From positions 310,001 to 374,000 of the forward strand of contig NZ_JODC01000006.1 of NCBI RefSeq assembly GCF_000720765.1: a stretch of DNA of 64,000 bases. The letters are read 5' to 3'. A program made the translations under genes and the position numbers. This DNA is from Streptomyces sp. NRRL S-646. Its GTDB lineage: Bacteria; Actinomycetota; Actinomycetes; Streptomycetales; Streptomycetaceae. Under the pieces are notes generated by a model. That model was given only the letters and a program-made list of their open reading frames with translations, was not told where the DNA came from and did not search any database. Below, in pieces: positions 33,715 to 41,717 of this stretch. Each line of letters begins with the position of its first letter. Position 1 is the stretch's first letter.

Positions 33715-35067
33715 GTGGGCATGGCCAATTTCTCGAAGTCCAACGTGCCGCAGTTCTCGATGGACGTGTACCAGAACGAGTACCTGCCGGAGGGCGGCCG
33801 CGAGGTCAACGCCGTCGTCACGGTCACCGCCACCGGCGGCGGCACGGTCGGCAGCGCGGTCGCCGCGCCCCACCTCTACGCGCCGGGGCAGGGCCCGGCC
33901 GCGGGGGTGGCGATCATGGTCGACTGTTCCGGCTCGATGGACTACCCGCCGACCAAGATGCGCAACGCCCGCGACGCGACGGCCGCCGCGATCGACACCC
34001 TGCGCGACGGGGTGCACTTCGCGGTGATCGGCGGCACGCACGTGGCCAAGGAGGTCTACCCGGGCGGCGGGCGCCTCGCGGTCGCCGACGCCACCACCCG
34101 CAGCCAGGCCAAGGAGGCCCTGCGCAAGCTGAGCGCGGGCGGCGGCACGGCCATCGGTACCTGGCTGAAGCTCGCCGACCGCCTGCTCTCCTCGGACGAG
34201 GTCGCCATCCGGCACGGCATCCTGCTCACCGACGGCCGCAACGAGCACGAGTCGCCCGAGGACCTCAAGTCCGCCCTGGACTCCTGTGCCGGACGTTTCA
34301 CCTGTGACGCACGCGGCGTGGGCACCGACTGGGAAGTGAAAGAAGTCACAGGGATCGCCTCTGCGCTGCTCGGCACCGCCGACATCGTCGCCGACCCGGC
34401 CGGCCTCGCCGCCGACTTCACGCAGATGATGGAGACGGCCATGGGCAAGGAGGTCGCCGATGTCGCTCTCAGGCTGTGGACGCCGGTCGGCACCGCCATC
34501 AAGTTCGTCAAGCAGGTCGCGCCCACCGTCGAGGACTTGACCGGCCGCCGCACCGAGGCGGGCCCCCGAGCCGGGGACTACCCCACCGGCTCCTGGGGGG
34601 ACGAATCCCGTGACTACCACGTATGCGTCGAGGTCCCGGCCGCGGGCCTCGGCCAGGAGATGCTCGCCGCCCGGGTCTCCCTGGTCGTCCCGCAGCCCGA
34701 CGGCGGCGCACAGAACCTCGGCGCCCAGGGCCTCGTAAGGGCCGTGTGGACCGACGACATGGTGGCTTCCACCTCGATCAACCCCCAGGTCGCCCACTAC
34801 ACCGGGCAGGCCGAACTGGCACAGGCCATCCAACAAGGGCTGGATCTTCGCAAAGCGGGCGATATGGATGGAGCAACGGCCAAACTGGGCCGGGCCGTTC
34901 AGCTCGCCAGCGCCTCCGGAAACGCGGATACTGCGAAACTGCTTGCGAAGGTGGTGGACGTGGTCGATGCCGCGACAGGTACTGTGCGACTGAAAGCGAA
35001 GGTCGAGGACGCCGACGAGATGACTCTCGAGACACGGTCGACAAAGACTGTTCGTGTAAAGAAGTGA
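33715..35067 (+). CDS. VWA-domain protein
   Basis: A 450-residue protein from the GTG at 33715, six bases after GAGGGGG; an ATG at 33721 is an alternative. The von Willebrand A domain lies at about residues 60-240 with a complete MIDAS motif (DCSGSMD at 70-76, and LLTDGRNE). A beta-rich middle domain and a helical C-terminal part (about 355-450) with TPR-like AQAIQQGLDLRKAGDMDGAT follow. There is no signal peptide, so it is cytoplasmic. VWA proteins next to FHA and phosphatase genes often act as metal-dependent scaffolds. It probably belongs to the PknG circuit but may have its own promoter. Confidence 0.85.
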   Translation: MGMANFSKSNVPQFSMDVYQNEYLPEGGREVNAVVTVTATGGGTVGSAVAAPHLYAPGQGPAAGVAIMVDCSGSMDYPPTKMRNARDATAAAIDTLRDGVHFAVIGGTHVAKEVYPGGGRLAVADATTRSQAKEALRKLSAGGGTAIGTWLKLADRLLSSDEVAIRHGILLTDGRNEHESPEDLKSALDSCAGRFTCDARGVGTDWEVKEVTGIASALLGTADIVADPAGLAADFTQMMETAMGKEVADVALRLWTPVGTAIKFVKQVAPTVEDLTGRRTEAGPRAGDYPTGSWGDESRDYHVCVEVPAAGLGQEMLAARVSLVVPQPDGGAQNLGAQGLVRAVWTDDMVASTSINPQVAHYTGQAELAQAIQQGLDLRKAGDMDGATAKLGRAVQLASASGNADTAKLLAKVVDVVDAATGTVRLKAKVEDADEMTLETRSTKTVRVKK

Positions 35068-35076
35068 CGTAGAGGT

Positions 35077-35131
35077 TTCCTGAAGAGAAGCTCTCTGAGC
35101 AAAGCTTCCTGAAGAGAATTCCTGAAAGAGA
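35077..35131 (+). repeat. Three tandem 13-base repeats before the FHA gene
   Basis: TTCCTGAAGAGAA at 35077-35089 and 35106-35118, then TTCCTGAAAGAGA at 35119-35131. The stretch is AG-rich and unlike the surrounding GC-rich sequence. It could be a regulator site or an RNA element in the VWA-FHA leader. The last copy leads into the GAGAGGGGG ribosome site. Confidence 0.65.
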
Positions 35132-35146
35132 GGGGGAAGCGCCGAC

Positions 35147-36424
35147 ATGCCGACCTGCCCGAACGGACACCAGTCGGGTTCCGACGACTGGTGCGAGGTC
35201 TGCGGTCACCGCATGGCCGGTGCCGTGCCTCCGCCCCCTCCCCCGCCGCCCCCGCCCGGCGGCGGCTACGGCTTCCCGCCGCCCGGCCAGGGCCCTCAGC
35301 ACGGCGGCCGACCGCCGCTGTCCGCGGTGCCGAACCCTGAGCCGGAGCTCTGCCCGCAGTGCCGCACGCCCCGTGAGGGCGGTGCGCCGTTCTGCGAGGA
35401 GTGCCGGTGGAACTTCCTGACGAACACCGCGACCTCGTACACCCCGGCCGCCCCGCGCCCGTCGGCGCCCGGCCCCGGCGGGCCCTTCCAGCAGCAGCAG
35501 CCCGGACCGTCGTACGGCGGCGGCGACTCGTACGAGTACCAGGGCTCGCGTCCGTCCCAGATGAACCGCCCGGCCGAGCCAATCCCGCCGAGCCCGTTCG
35601 GCAACGAGCCCTCGGGCCCGCCGCCGAACCCCTTCGGCACCGAGCCTTCCGGCCCGCCGAGCCCGTTCGCCGACCGGTCCGGCTTCGGCCCCGACCCCTC
35701 GCGTCCGGTCCCGCCGCCGCCCGGGCCCACACCTCACGGAGGCCCCGGTGGCCCCGGTGGCCCCGGTGGCGCCCCGCAGGCGTTCCAGCAGCCCGGTCCG
35801 CCGGCCCCGCCCCGCTTCCCGCAGGAGACGGGACGTCCGCCGCAGCAAGGCGGTCCGTCCTTCGGCGGCGGTGACGACGACTGGGTGATCTCCCCGCCGT
35901 CCGGCGGTCCCGGTGGTCCCGGTGGTCCCGGTCAGGGTGGTGGCTACGGCTATCCGCAACCCGGCCCGGCCCAGGCGCCCCCGCCCGGCCAGGGCTTCCC
36001 GCAGACGCACGGCGGGCCGGTGACCTGGACGGCCACCATCGGTCCGGACCGCGACTACTTCATGGCGATGATGCAGCGCTCCGGACCGGAGGCGGCGGGC
36101 CTCAACCTGCCCGCGTACTCGCCGGAGCAGCAGCGCACCCTCAGCGGCAACCAGATCACCATCGGCCGTCGCCGGCACTCGACCGGCGACACCCCCGACA
36201 TCGACCTGGCGGTGCCGCCGGAGGATCCGGGCGTCTCGCACCAGCACGCGGTGCTCGTGCAGCAGCCGGACGGCAGTTGGGCGGTCGTGGACCAGAACTC
36301 GACGAACGGTACGACGGTCAACGGCTCTGATGAGCCGATTCAGCCCTTTGTGCCGGTGCCCTTGCAGGACGGGGATCGGGTGCACGTGGGGGCTTGGACC
36401 ACGATCACCATTCGCCGAGGCTAG
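35147..36424 (+). CDS. FHA-domain protein with N-terminal zinc ribbons
   Basis: A 425-residue protein. It has a first ribbon (CPNGH at 4-8 and CEVCG at 16-20) and a second (CPQC at 69-72, CEEC at 82-85 approximately). A long Pro/Gly-rich low-complexity linker (about 100-300) with Gly-Pro-Gly repeats follows, then a C-terminal FHA domain (about 335-425) with ITIGRRR, SHQHAVL and QNSTNGTTVNG, the phosphothreonine-binding residues. Unlike mycobacterial GarA, no ETTS phospho-motif is seen before the FHA domain. It is the likely reader or output protein of the PknG circuit. The ribbons match those on the kinase and phosphatase. Confidence 0.9.
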   Translation: MPTCPNGHQSGSDDWCEVCGHRMAGAVPPPPPPPPPPGGGYGFPPPGQGPQHGGRPPLSAVPNPEPELCPQCRTPREGGAPFCEECRWNFLTNTATSYTPAAPRPSAPGPGGPFQQQQPGPSYGGGDSYEYQGSRPSQMNRPAEPIPPSPFGNEPSGPPPNPFGTEPSGPPSPFADRSGFGPDPSRPVPPPPGPTPHGGPGGPGGPGGAPQAFQQPGPPAPPRFPQETGRPPQQGGPSFGGGDDDWVISPPSGGPGGPGGPGQGGGYGYPQPGPAQAPPPGQGFPQTHGGPVTWTATIGPDRDYFMAMMQRSGPEAAGLNLPAYSPEQQRTLSGNQITIGRRRHSTGDTPDIDLAVPPEDPGVSHQHAVLVQQPDGSWAVVDQNSTNGTTVNGSDEPIQPFVPVPLQDGDRVHVGAWTTITIRRG

Positions 36425-36440
36425 GCGCTGCGCCGTTGTT

Positions 36441-36515
36441 CGTCTGCGGCGCCGTTGTGGCTGGTCGCGCCCACGCGGCGGAGCCGCATGACCAACACAG
36501 CCCCGCGCCCCTCAA
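36441..36515. repeat. Streptomyces REP-like element (copy 3)
   Basis: The first 28 bases (36441-36468) are the exact reverse complement of 5142-5169. The rest (GCGGCGGAGCCGCA, then ACAGCCCCGCGCCCCT) matches the arms of the other copies. It lies between the convergent FHA and methyltransferase genes and may act as terminator. Confidence 0.8.
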
Positions 36516-36526
36516 AGCCACCTGAC

Positions 36527-37510
36527 TCACCGGAGGGGCCAGATGTACGGCCCCTCCGGGTCGTCCAGCCATGCCCACTCTCGGTCTGCGCCGATGGTGA
36601 TGCCATAGCGCTGCCGCTCCGGCTGTTCCTCGCGCTCCCAGAGGGCGTACGCCTCCTGTGGATCGATGCTGCCGCGGGTCAGTGCCAGCAGGAAGCGGAA
36701 CAGTTCGTGGTCCCTGGCCCGGCGGGGGACGGCGCCGAGATGGGCCGATTCCTGCTCGGGGCGGGTCTCGCCGCGCAGCGGTACGAAGTAGGCCGGCGTG
36801 TGCAGGAAGCGGCCCTCGGCGTGGGCGGGGTCCCGGACCGTCAGGGCGATCAGGCCGGTGGCCAACGGCGCCAGGATGCGGGCGCCGGGGTTGCACTGGG
36901 CGAGCCAGGCGCGCGGGACCGAGGTCAGAGTGCAGGTCGCGATGATCCGGTCGAAGGGGCCGCGCTCGGGGACTCCGCGCGCGCCGTCGCCGGTGACGAC
37001 TACCGGGTGGTAACCCGCGGCGGCCAGGTGCTGCCGGGCCGACTCGGTGATCTCCGGCTCCAGGTCGACGGTGGTGACCAGGTCGTCCTCGCCGAGCCGG
37101 TGGGCCAGCAGGGCCGCGTTGTAGCCGGTGCCCGCACCGATCTCCAGGACCCGGTTGCCGTCCTCGACCCTCAGCTCGGCCAGCATCTTCGCCATCAGCG
37201 ACGGCTGGCTGCTGGAGGAGAGGAGCTCGCCGTCGCGCAGCCGGGTGGCCAGCGGGGCGTCCTCGTAGGCCCCGCGCATCCAGCGCTCGCGTGCCCGTGG
37301 ATCAGGGCTCTCGCCCCACCGCCGCTCGTAGCCGCCCACGACTCCGACGTAGTAGTACGGCACGAAGACATGGCGCGGGACCGCCTCGAAGGCCTCCCGC
37401 CACACCGGGTCCTCGCCCCAGGCCCCGCTCACCTCGATCTCCCGTACGAGCGCCGCCCGCGCGGTGGCCGCGAGGTCGTCCAGGTCCTTGTCGAGAGCAG
37501 CTGCGCCCAT
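36527..37510 (-). CDS. Protein-L-isoaspartate O-methyltransferase-like methyltransferase
   Basis: From the ATG at 37510 the product is 327 residues. The SAM-binding Rossmann core includes VLEIGAGTGYNAALLAHRLG, DLVTTVDLEPEI and GVPERGPFDRIIATCT. The PCMT hallmark VPRHVFVP is seen near residue 50 and SSSSQPSLMAKML before motif I. Actinobacterial PCMT-like proteins of this length are longer than PCMT (about 210) and carry a C-terminal extension, used here for an unknown target. A second candidate start (MLSDRAEE) at 37636 would add 42 residues. It is divergent from the globin gene. Confidence 0.85.
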   Translation of the reverse strand: MGAAALDKDLDDLAATARAALVREIEVSGAWGEDPVWREAFEAVPRHVFVPYYYVGVVGGYERRWGESPDPRARERWMRGAYEDAPLATRLRDGELLSSSSQPSLMAKMLAELRVEDGNRVLEIGAGTGYNAALLAHRLGEDDLVTTVDLEPEITESARQHLAAAGYHPVVVTGDGARGVPERGPFDRIIATCTLTSVPRAWLAQCNPGARILAPLATGLIALTVRDPAHAEGRFLHTPAYFVPLRGETRPEQESAHLGAVPRRARDHELFRFLLALTRGSIDPQEAYALWEREEQPERQRYGITIGADREWAWLDDPEGPYIWPLR

Positions 37511-37654
37511 AGGTCCACTGTCCTGCGGGAGGGGGCACGAGGCGAGCACCGAAGCCGCCAGATCCGGAATGTCCGCTTCCCGGCACCAGGGCAGGGACCT
37601 AAGCCTCAAGTCCTCCTCCGCACGGTCTGAGAGCATGGGGAGCGTACTGCAATT

Positions 37655-37681
37655 CCCGGGGGACAACCCCCGGACCCCCGG
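37655..37681. repeat. 27-base palindromic repeat, copy 2
   Basis: Identical over 27 bases to the unit at 23293-23320. It lies in the divergent gap between the methyltransferase and globin genes, about 48 bases upstream of the globin start. Confidence 0.75.
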
Positions 37682-37728
37682 CAGAAAAACTCGGGCGGAC
37701 CGGAACAACCCATGCGAGGCAGCTCAAA

Positions 37729-38133
37729 GTGACCGAGATTCGGCGCGGCACGCTTCAGGAGCAGACCTTCTACGAGCAGGTCGGCGGGGAGGAGACCTTC
37801 CGCCGCCTCGTCCACCGTTTCTACGAGGGTGTGGCCGAGGACCCGGTGCTGCGGCCCATGTACCCCGAGGAGGACCTCGGCCCGGCCGAGGAGCGCCTCA
37901 CGCTGTTCCTGATCCAGTACTGGGGTGGCCCGACGACGTACAGCGACAACCGCGGCCACCCCCGGCTGCGCATGCGTCACGCCCCCTTCACCGTGAACCG
38001 CGAGGCGCACGACGCCTGGCTGCGGCACATGCGGGACGCCGTCGACGAGCTCGGCCTGTCCGAGGAGCACGAGCAGCAGCTGTGGAAGTACCTGACGTAC
38101 GCCGCGGCCTCGATGGTGAACGCCCCGGACTGA
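37729..38133 (+). CDS. Truncated hemoglobin, group II (TrHbO)
   Basis: A 134-residue single-domain globin from the GTG at 37729. It has the group II features: [23 protein letters not shown] at the A-B helices, a proximal histidine at about H84 in RMRHAPF, and Trp at about 97 (G8) in DAWLRHM, the residue that defines groups II and III. The family binds oxygen or NO and is linked to nitrosative-stress and respiration functions. It is a single gene followed by a hairpin. Confidence 0.93.
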   Translation: MTEIRRGTLQEQTFYEQVGGEETFRRLVHRFYEGVAEDPVLRPMYPEEDLGPAEERLTLFLIQYWGGPTTYSDNRGHPRLRMRHAPFTVNREAHDAWLRHMRDAVDELGLSEEHEQQLWKYLTYAAASMVNAPD

Positions 38134-38152
38134 ACCTGACCGCATGACGTGC

Positions 38153-38180
38153 GGATTCCGGTCGCACTGCGCCGGAATCC
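38153..38180 (+). terminator. Hairpin after the globin gene
   Basis: GGATTCCGG-N10-CCGGAATCC, a perfect 9-bp stem 20 bases after the globin stop. There is no clear T-run. Confidence 0.55.
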
Positions 38181-38278
38181 GGTCACGATCCGGTCAAGCC
38201 CGCCGTACAAGCGCTTACTGAGGACCCGCCCCTCTGACAGCATCGCCCGGAGGTCTGGACAACCACGGGGGGTTGGGC

Positions 38279-41200
38279 GTGACGGCGTTCGGTGCGGTGG
38301 CACGATTCGTCCTGTTACGTGCCCGTGCACACCGCCTGCTGCTGGCCGCCGCGCTGCTCACCGTCCTGCTGACCACGGCCGTCCTCTCGACCCTCACCGC
38401 CTACTCGGGCGCGATCGGCGACGCGGCCCTGCGCCACTCGCTGCAGGACCCGCAGAACGCCGCCGACGCCGCGCTGATCGTCAAGGCCGACGTCCCGGCG
38501 GACCGGCGCGCCGCCGCCGAGGACGCCGTACGGCAGGGGGCGCGGCGGATGTTCGACGGGCTGCCGGTGACCGTGCGGACCCTGGTGCGGTCGGGCCCGT
38601 ACGCGCTGCCGCGCTCGCTGCAGCCGCCGGCCGAGCGATCCGGGAACCCCGCCCTGACCTATGTCGCGGCGCTGGACCCGGCCCAGGTGCGGTTCGTGTC
38701 GGGACGGGCGCCCCGGACGGGTTCCGGCGCCGGCATCGAGGCGGCGCTCCCGCAGACCGCCGCCCGGCGCCTCGGTCTGAGGCCCGGCGCCCGTCTCACC
38801 CTCGTCGACCGGCTCGGCGGTCCGAAGGTGCACGTCACGCTCACCGGCCTGTACCGGCCCGCCCGGGCGGACGCGCCCTACTGGCGGCTGGACGACCTGG
38901 GCGGCCGGGGCGTCACCACGGTCGACTTCACGACGTACGGCCCGCTGCTCGCCGCCCCCGGCGTGCTGAGCGGCGCAAAGGTGAGCGCCGGCCCGTCCGG
39001 GTGGCTGGCGTCGGCCGACTTCTCGACGCTGACGACGGGGCGGATCGACGAGCTGCGCAAGGCGGCCGGAGCGGGTGGGGCTGCCCTGCGCAGGCAGCCC
39101 GCGCTCAGCGGCACGACGGCCGTGGGCACGTCCCTGCCCGGCGTTCTGGACCGCGTCGAGCGCTCGCTGCTCGTGTCCCGTTCGACGCTGCTGATCGTCG
39201 CGTTGCAGCTGGCGCTGCTGGCCTGCTGTGCGCTGCTGCTGGTGGCACGGCTGCTGAGCGCCGAGCGCGCGGGCGAGGTGCGGCTGCTGCGGGCGCGCGG
39301 CGCCTCCCGCGCGCGGGTCGCGGCGCTCGCCGCCCTGGAGGCGCTGTGCCTGGCGGCGCCCGCGGTGCTGTGTGGGCCCCTGCTGTCGGGCCCGCTCACT
39401 CGACTCCTGGCCGGCCAGGGGGCACTGGCACGGATCGGGCTACGACTGGAGGTGCCTGCGGGCGGGGGGCTCGGGGTGTGGGTGGTGGCGGGGGCTGTGG
39501 GCTTGGGGTGCGCCCTGGCCGTGACACTGCCGGGCGCTCCGCGGGATGTGCCGGGGTGGGTCGTCGATCATGTGCGGGGCCATCGTGGCTTGTCGCGCCC
39601 GCGCGACGGAGCCGCACATGTCACAGCCCCGCGCCCCTTAAACGCCGCGTTGCGCCCCGTAGGGGCGCGGGGCTGTCTCGATTTGCGGCTCCGCCGCGGG
39701 GTGCGACCAGCCACGAAAAAGCCGCACTCGGCCAACTACAGAAGCCCCCGAGCTCTCAGCCGCACAGCAGGCGCGGGCGCCGACCTCTCCCTCCTGGCTC
39801 TGGCCGCCGTCGCGTACTGGCAGCTGAGCCGACAGAACTCAGGTGCCGTGAACGGCGACAAAGCCGGCACCCTCGGCATCGACCCGCTACTGGTCGCCGC
39901 CCCGGCACTCGCACTGCTCGCCGGCACCGTGCTGACGCTGCGGCTGCTGCCCCTGGTGGCGCGGCTCGCCGAGCGCCGGGCGGCCGGCGGGCGCGGGCTG
40001 ACGGCGGCGCTGGCAGGCTGGCAGCTGAGCCGCCGCCCGATGCGCGGGGCGGGCCCGGTGCTGCTGCTGGTCCTGGCCGTCGCGCTCGGCATGCTGGCGA
40101 TCGGGCAGCGCGCCTCCTGGAACCGCTCGCAGGACGACCAGGCCGACTTCGGCGCGGGCGCGCCGGTGCGTGTCCTCGCCGCCGGGGAGGACGGCCTCGG
40201 ACGCACGGAGACCTACGCGGCGATCCCGCACGTGCGGGAGGTCGCCCCGGCCCTCCGTGCGGACCTGCCGTTGTCCGGCGACCGCACGGCGGCACTGCTG
40301 GCACTGGACACGGCACGGGCGGCGGACACGGTGCTGATGCGCCGGGACCTGGCCTCGCAGCCGGTACGGCCGCTGCTCGCATCCCTGGGCCCGAAGGCGC
40401 CGACGGCCGGCGCGAAGGTGCCCGCGGGCACCGCACGGCTGCGGCTGACGGCGACCCTGCACAGCTCCTCGCGGAGCGGGGCGGGCACCGCGGCGGACGT
40501 GACGGTCACGCTGGTGGACCGGTACGGGACGCCGTACCAGGTGCCGGCCGGGGAGCTTCCCGGCGACGGGCGGGCGCATGCGCTCGACGTTCCGGTCTCC
40601 AAGGGGTCGCTGACGCTCACGGGAGTGCAGTCGGTGCTGCCCCAGCCGGTCGGGGAGCCCGAGCAACAGCGCCTGACTTTGGGCGGGTTGACGGCGACCG
40701 GGGTGGACGGGAACGTGCGGAAGGTGCCGCTGCCCGCCTCCTGGAAGGCGTCCGTGCGCAGTGACGGGCAGGTCTCCTCGCCGGACGAGAAGACGAACCC
40801 GACGAAGCCGGGGATGAGTTCGTCGGGACCGCCCACGGTCGAGTACGGCACGGGGTACGTGCCGGCCGAGGACACCTGGGTCACCGCGTCGTTGACGGTG
40901 CGGGTGCAGGTCGTGCAGCCGAAGCCGCCCGAGATCGCGGCGGTGGCGACCGACCGGTTCCTCACCTCGGCGGGCGCGCGCACCGGACAGCGGGTGGACG
41001 TGACGGTCGGCGGGGAGAACGTGCCCGTGCGGATCGTGCGTGCGGTACGGGAGTTGCCGACGACCGGCGATGCCGACGGGGGTGCCCTGCTGGTCGATCT
41101 GCGGTCCGTGAACCGGCTGTTGGAGGCGCGGTACGGGACGAGCGCCGCACCCACGGAGTGGTGGCTGCGGACCGGCCCCGGCAGGTCGGCCGGGGTCGCG

Positions 41201-41716
41201 GCGGCCCTGCGGGCACTGCCCGAGCTGGATCCGGCGCAGGTCGTGGTGCGGGACGAGACGGCCGCCCGGCTGCGGGACGATCCGTTCGGCGCGGGCGCGG
41301 AGGCGGCGTTCGCGGCGGCGGCCGGGGTGGCGGCCGCGCTGGCCGCCGTCGGTTTCGCGGTGAGCGCGGCGGGGTCCCTGCGGGAGCGGGGCGCCGAACT
41401 GGCGGTGCTCCGCGCCCTGGGCGCCCCGCGCCGCCGCCTGGCCCGCATGATCGCCGTCGAGCAGGGCGTCCTGGTGGCACTGGCTCTGGTGGTGGGGACG
41501 GCCCTCGGGACGGTGCTGACCCGGGCGGTGATCCCGCTGATCGTGCTGACGGCGCAGGCCACCCGCCCCGTGCCGCGGGTGCTGGTGGAACTGCCGGCGC
41601 CGCACGTCGCCGTACTGCTGGCGGCGGTGGCGGTGACGCCGCTGCTCGTGACGGCGGCGCTGGCGGTGCGGCGCGGGGATCCGGTGATGTCGTTGCGGGA
41701 ACAGGGGGGTGAGTGA
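38279..41716 (+). CDS. FtsX-family ABC transporter permease with an in-frame repeat insertion
   Basis: A 1145-residue protein from the GTG at 38279 behind GGGGGG. A helix at about 12-35 is followed by a large outside domain (50-290). The first FtsX membrane block follows (about 300-430: RLLSAERAGEVRLLRARGASRARV), a cytoplasmic loop, further helices (about 500-520, 545-565, 585-610), a second large outside domain and a last FtsX block (about 1020-1140, with LRERGAELAVLRALGAPRRRLARM). Residues about 436-479 (from GHRGLSRPRDGAAH) are coded by a REP-like inverted repeat that keeps the frame. With the second permease and the ATPase at 44578 it forms a large-domain exporter of unknown substrate. 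Confidence 0.85.
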   Translation: MTAFGAVARFVLLRARAHRLLLAAALLTVLLTTAVLSTLTAYSGAIGDAALRHSLQDPQNAADAALIVKADVPADRRAAAEDAVRQGARRMFDGLPVTVRTLVRSGPYALPRSLQPPAERSGNPALTYVAALDPAQVRFVSGRAPRTGSGAGIEAALPQTAARRLGLRPGARLTLVDRLGGPKVHVTLTGLYRPARADAPYWRLDDLGGRGVTTVDFTTYGPLLAAPGVLSGAKVSAGPSGWLASADFSTLTTGRIDELRKAAGAGGAALRRQPALSGTTAVGTSLPGVLDRVERSLLVSRSTLLIVALQLALLACCALLLVARLLSAERAGEVRLLRARGASRARVAALAALEALCLAAPAVLCGPLLSGPLTRLLAGQGALARIGLRLEVPAGGGLGVWVVAGAVGLGCALAVTLPGAPRDVPGWVVDHVRGHRGLSRPRDGAAHVTAPRPLNAALRPVGARGCLDLRLRRGVRPATKKPHSANYRSPRALSRTAGAGADLSLLALAAVAYWQLSRQNSGAVNGDKAGTLGIDPLLVAAPALALLAGTVLTLRLLPLVARLAERRAAGGRGLTAALAGWQLSRRPMRGAGPVLLLVLAVALGMLAIGQRASWNRSQDDQADFGAGAPVRVLAAGEDGLGRTETYAAIPHVREVAPALRADLPLSGDRTAALLALDTARAADTVLMRRDLASQPVRPLLASLGPKAPTAGAKVPAGTARLRLTATLHSSSRSGAGTAADVTVTLVDRYGTPYQVPAGELPGDGRAHALDVPVSKGSLTLTGVQSVLPQPVGEPEQQRLTLGGLTATGVDGNVRKVPLPASWKASVRSDGQVSSPDEKTNPTKPGMSSSGPPTVEYGTGYVPAEDTWVTASLTVRVQVVQPKPPEIAAVATDRFLTSAGARTGQRVDVTVGGENVPVRIVRAVRELPTTGDADGGALLVDLRSVNRLLEARYGTSAAPTEWWLRTGPGRSAGVAAALRALPELDPAQVVVRDETAARLRDDPFGAGAEAAFAAAAGVAAALAAVGFAVSAAGSLRERGAELAVLRALGAPRRRLARMIAVEQGVLVALALVVGTALGTVLTRAVIPLIVLTAQATRPVPRVLVELPAPHVAVLLAAVAVTPLLVTAALAVRRGDPVMSLREQGGE
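39585..39714. repeat. REP-like inverted-repeat element inside a permease gene (copy 4)
   Basis: The left arm (39585-39642, GTGGCTTGTCGCGCCC and onward) and the right arm (39657-39714, ending GGTGCGACCAGCCAC) are imperfect inverted copies. They include AGCCCCGCGCCCCT/AGGGGCGCGGGGCT and CGGAGCCGCA/TGCGGCTCCG pairs. The arms match the elements at 5090-5205 and 36441-36515. The whole lies in the coding region of the 38279 permease without breaking it. Confidence 0.85.
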
Positions 41717-41717
41717 C

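Noticed and set aside
35740..35950. GGCCCCGGT-type tandem repeats resembling a minisatellite or CRISPR
   Set aside because: They code for the Gly-Pro linker of the FHA protein and have no spacers; simple coding low complexity.
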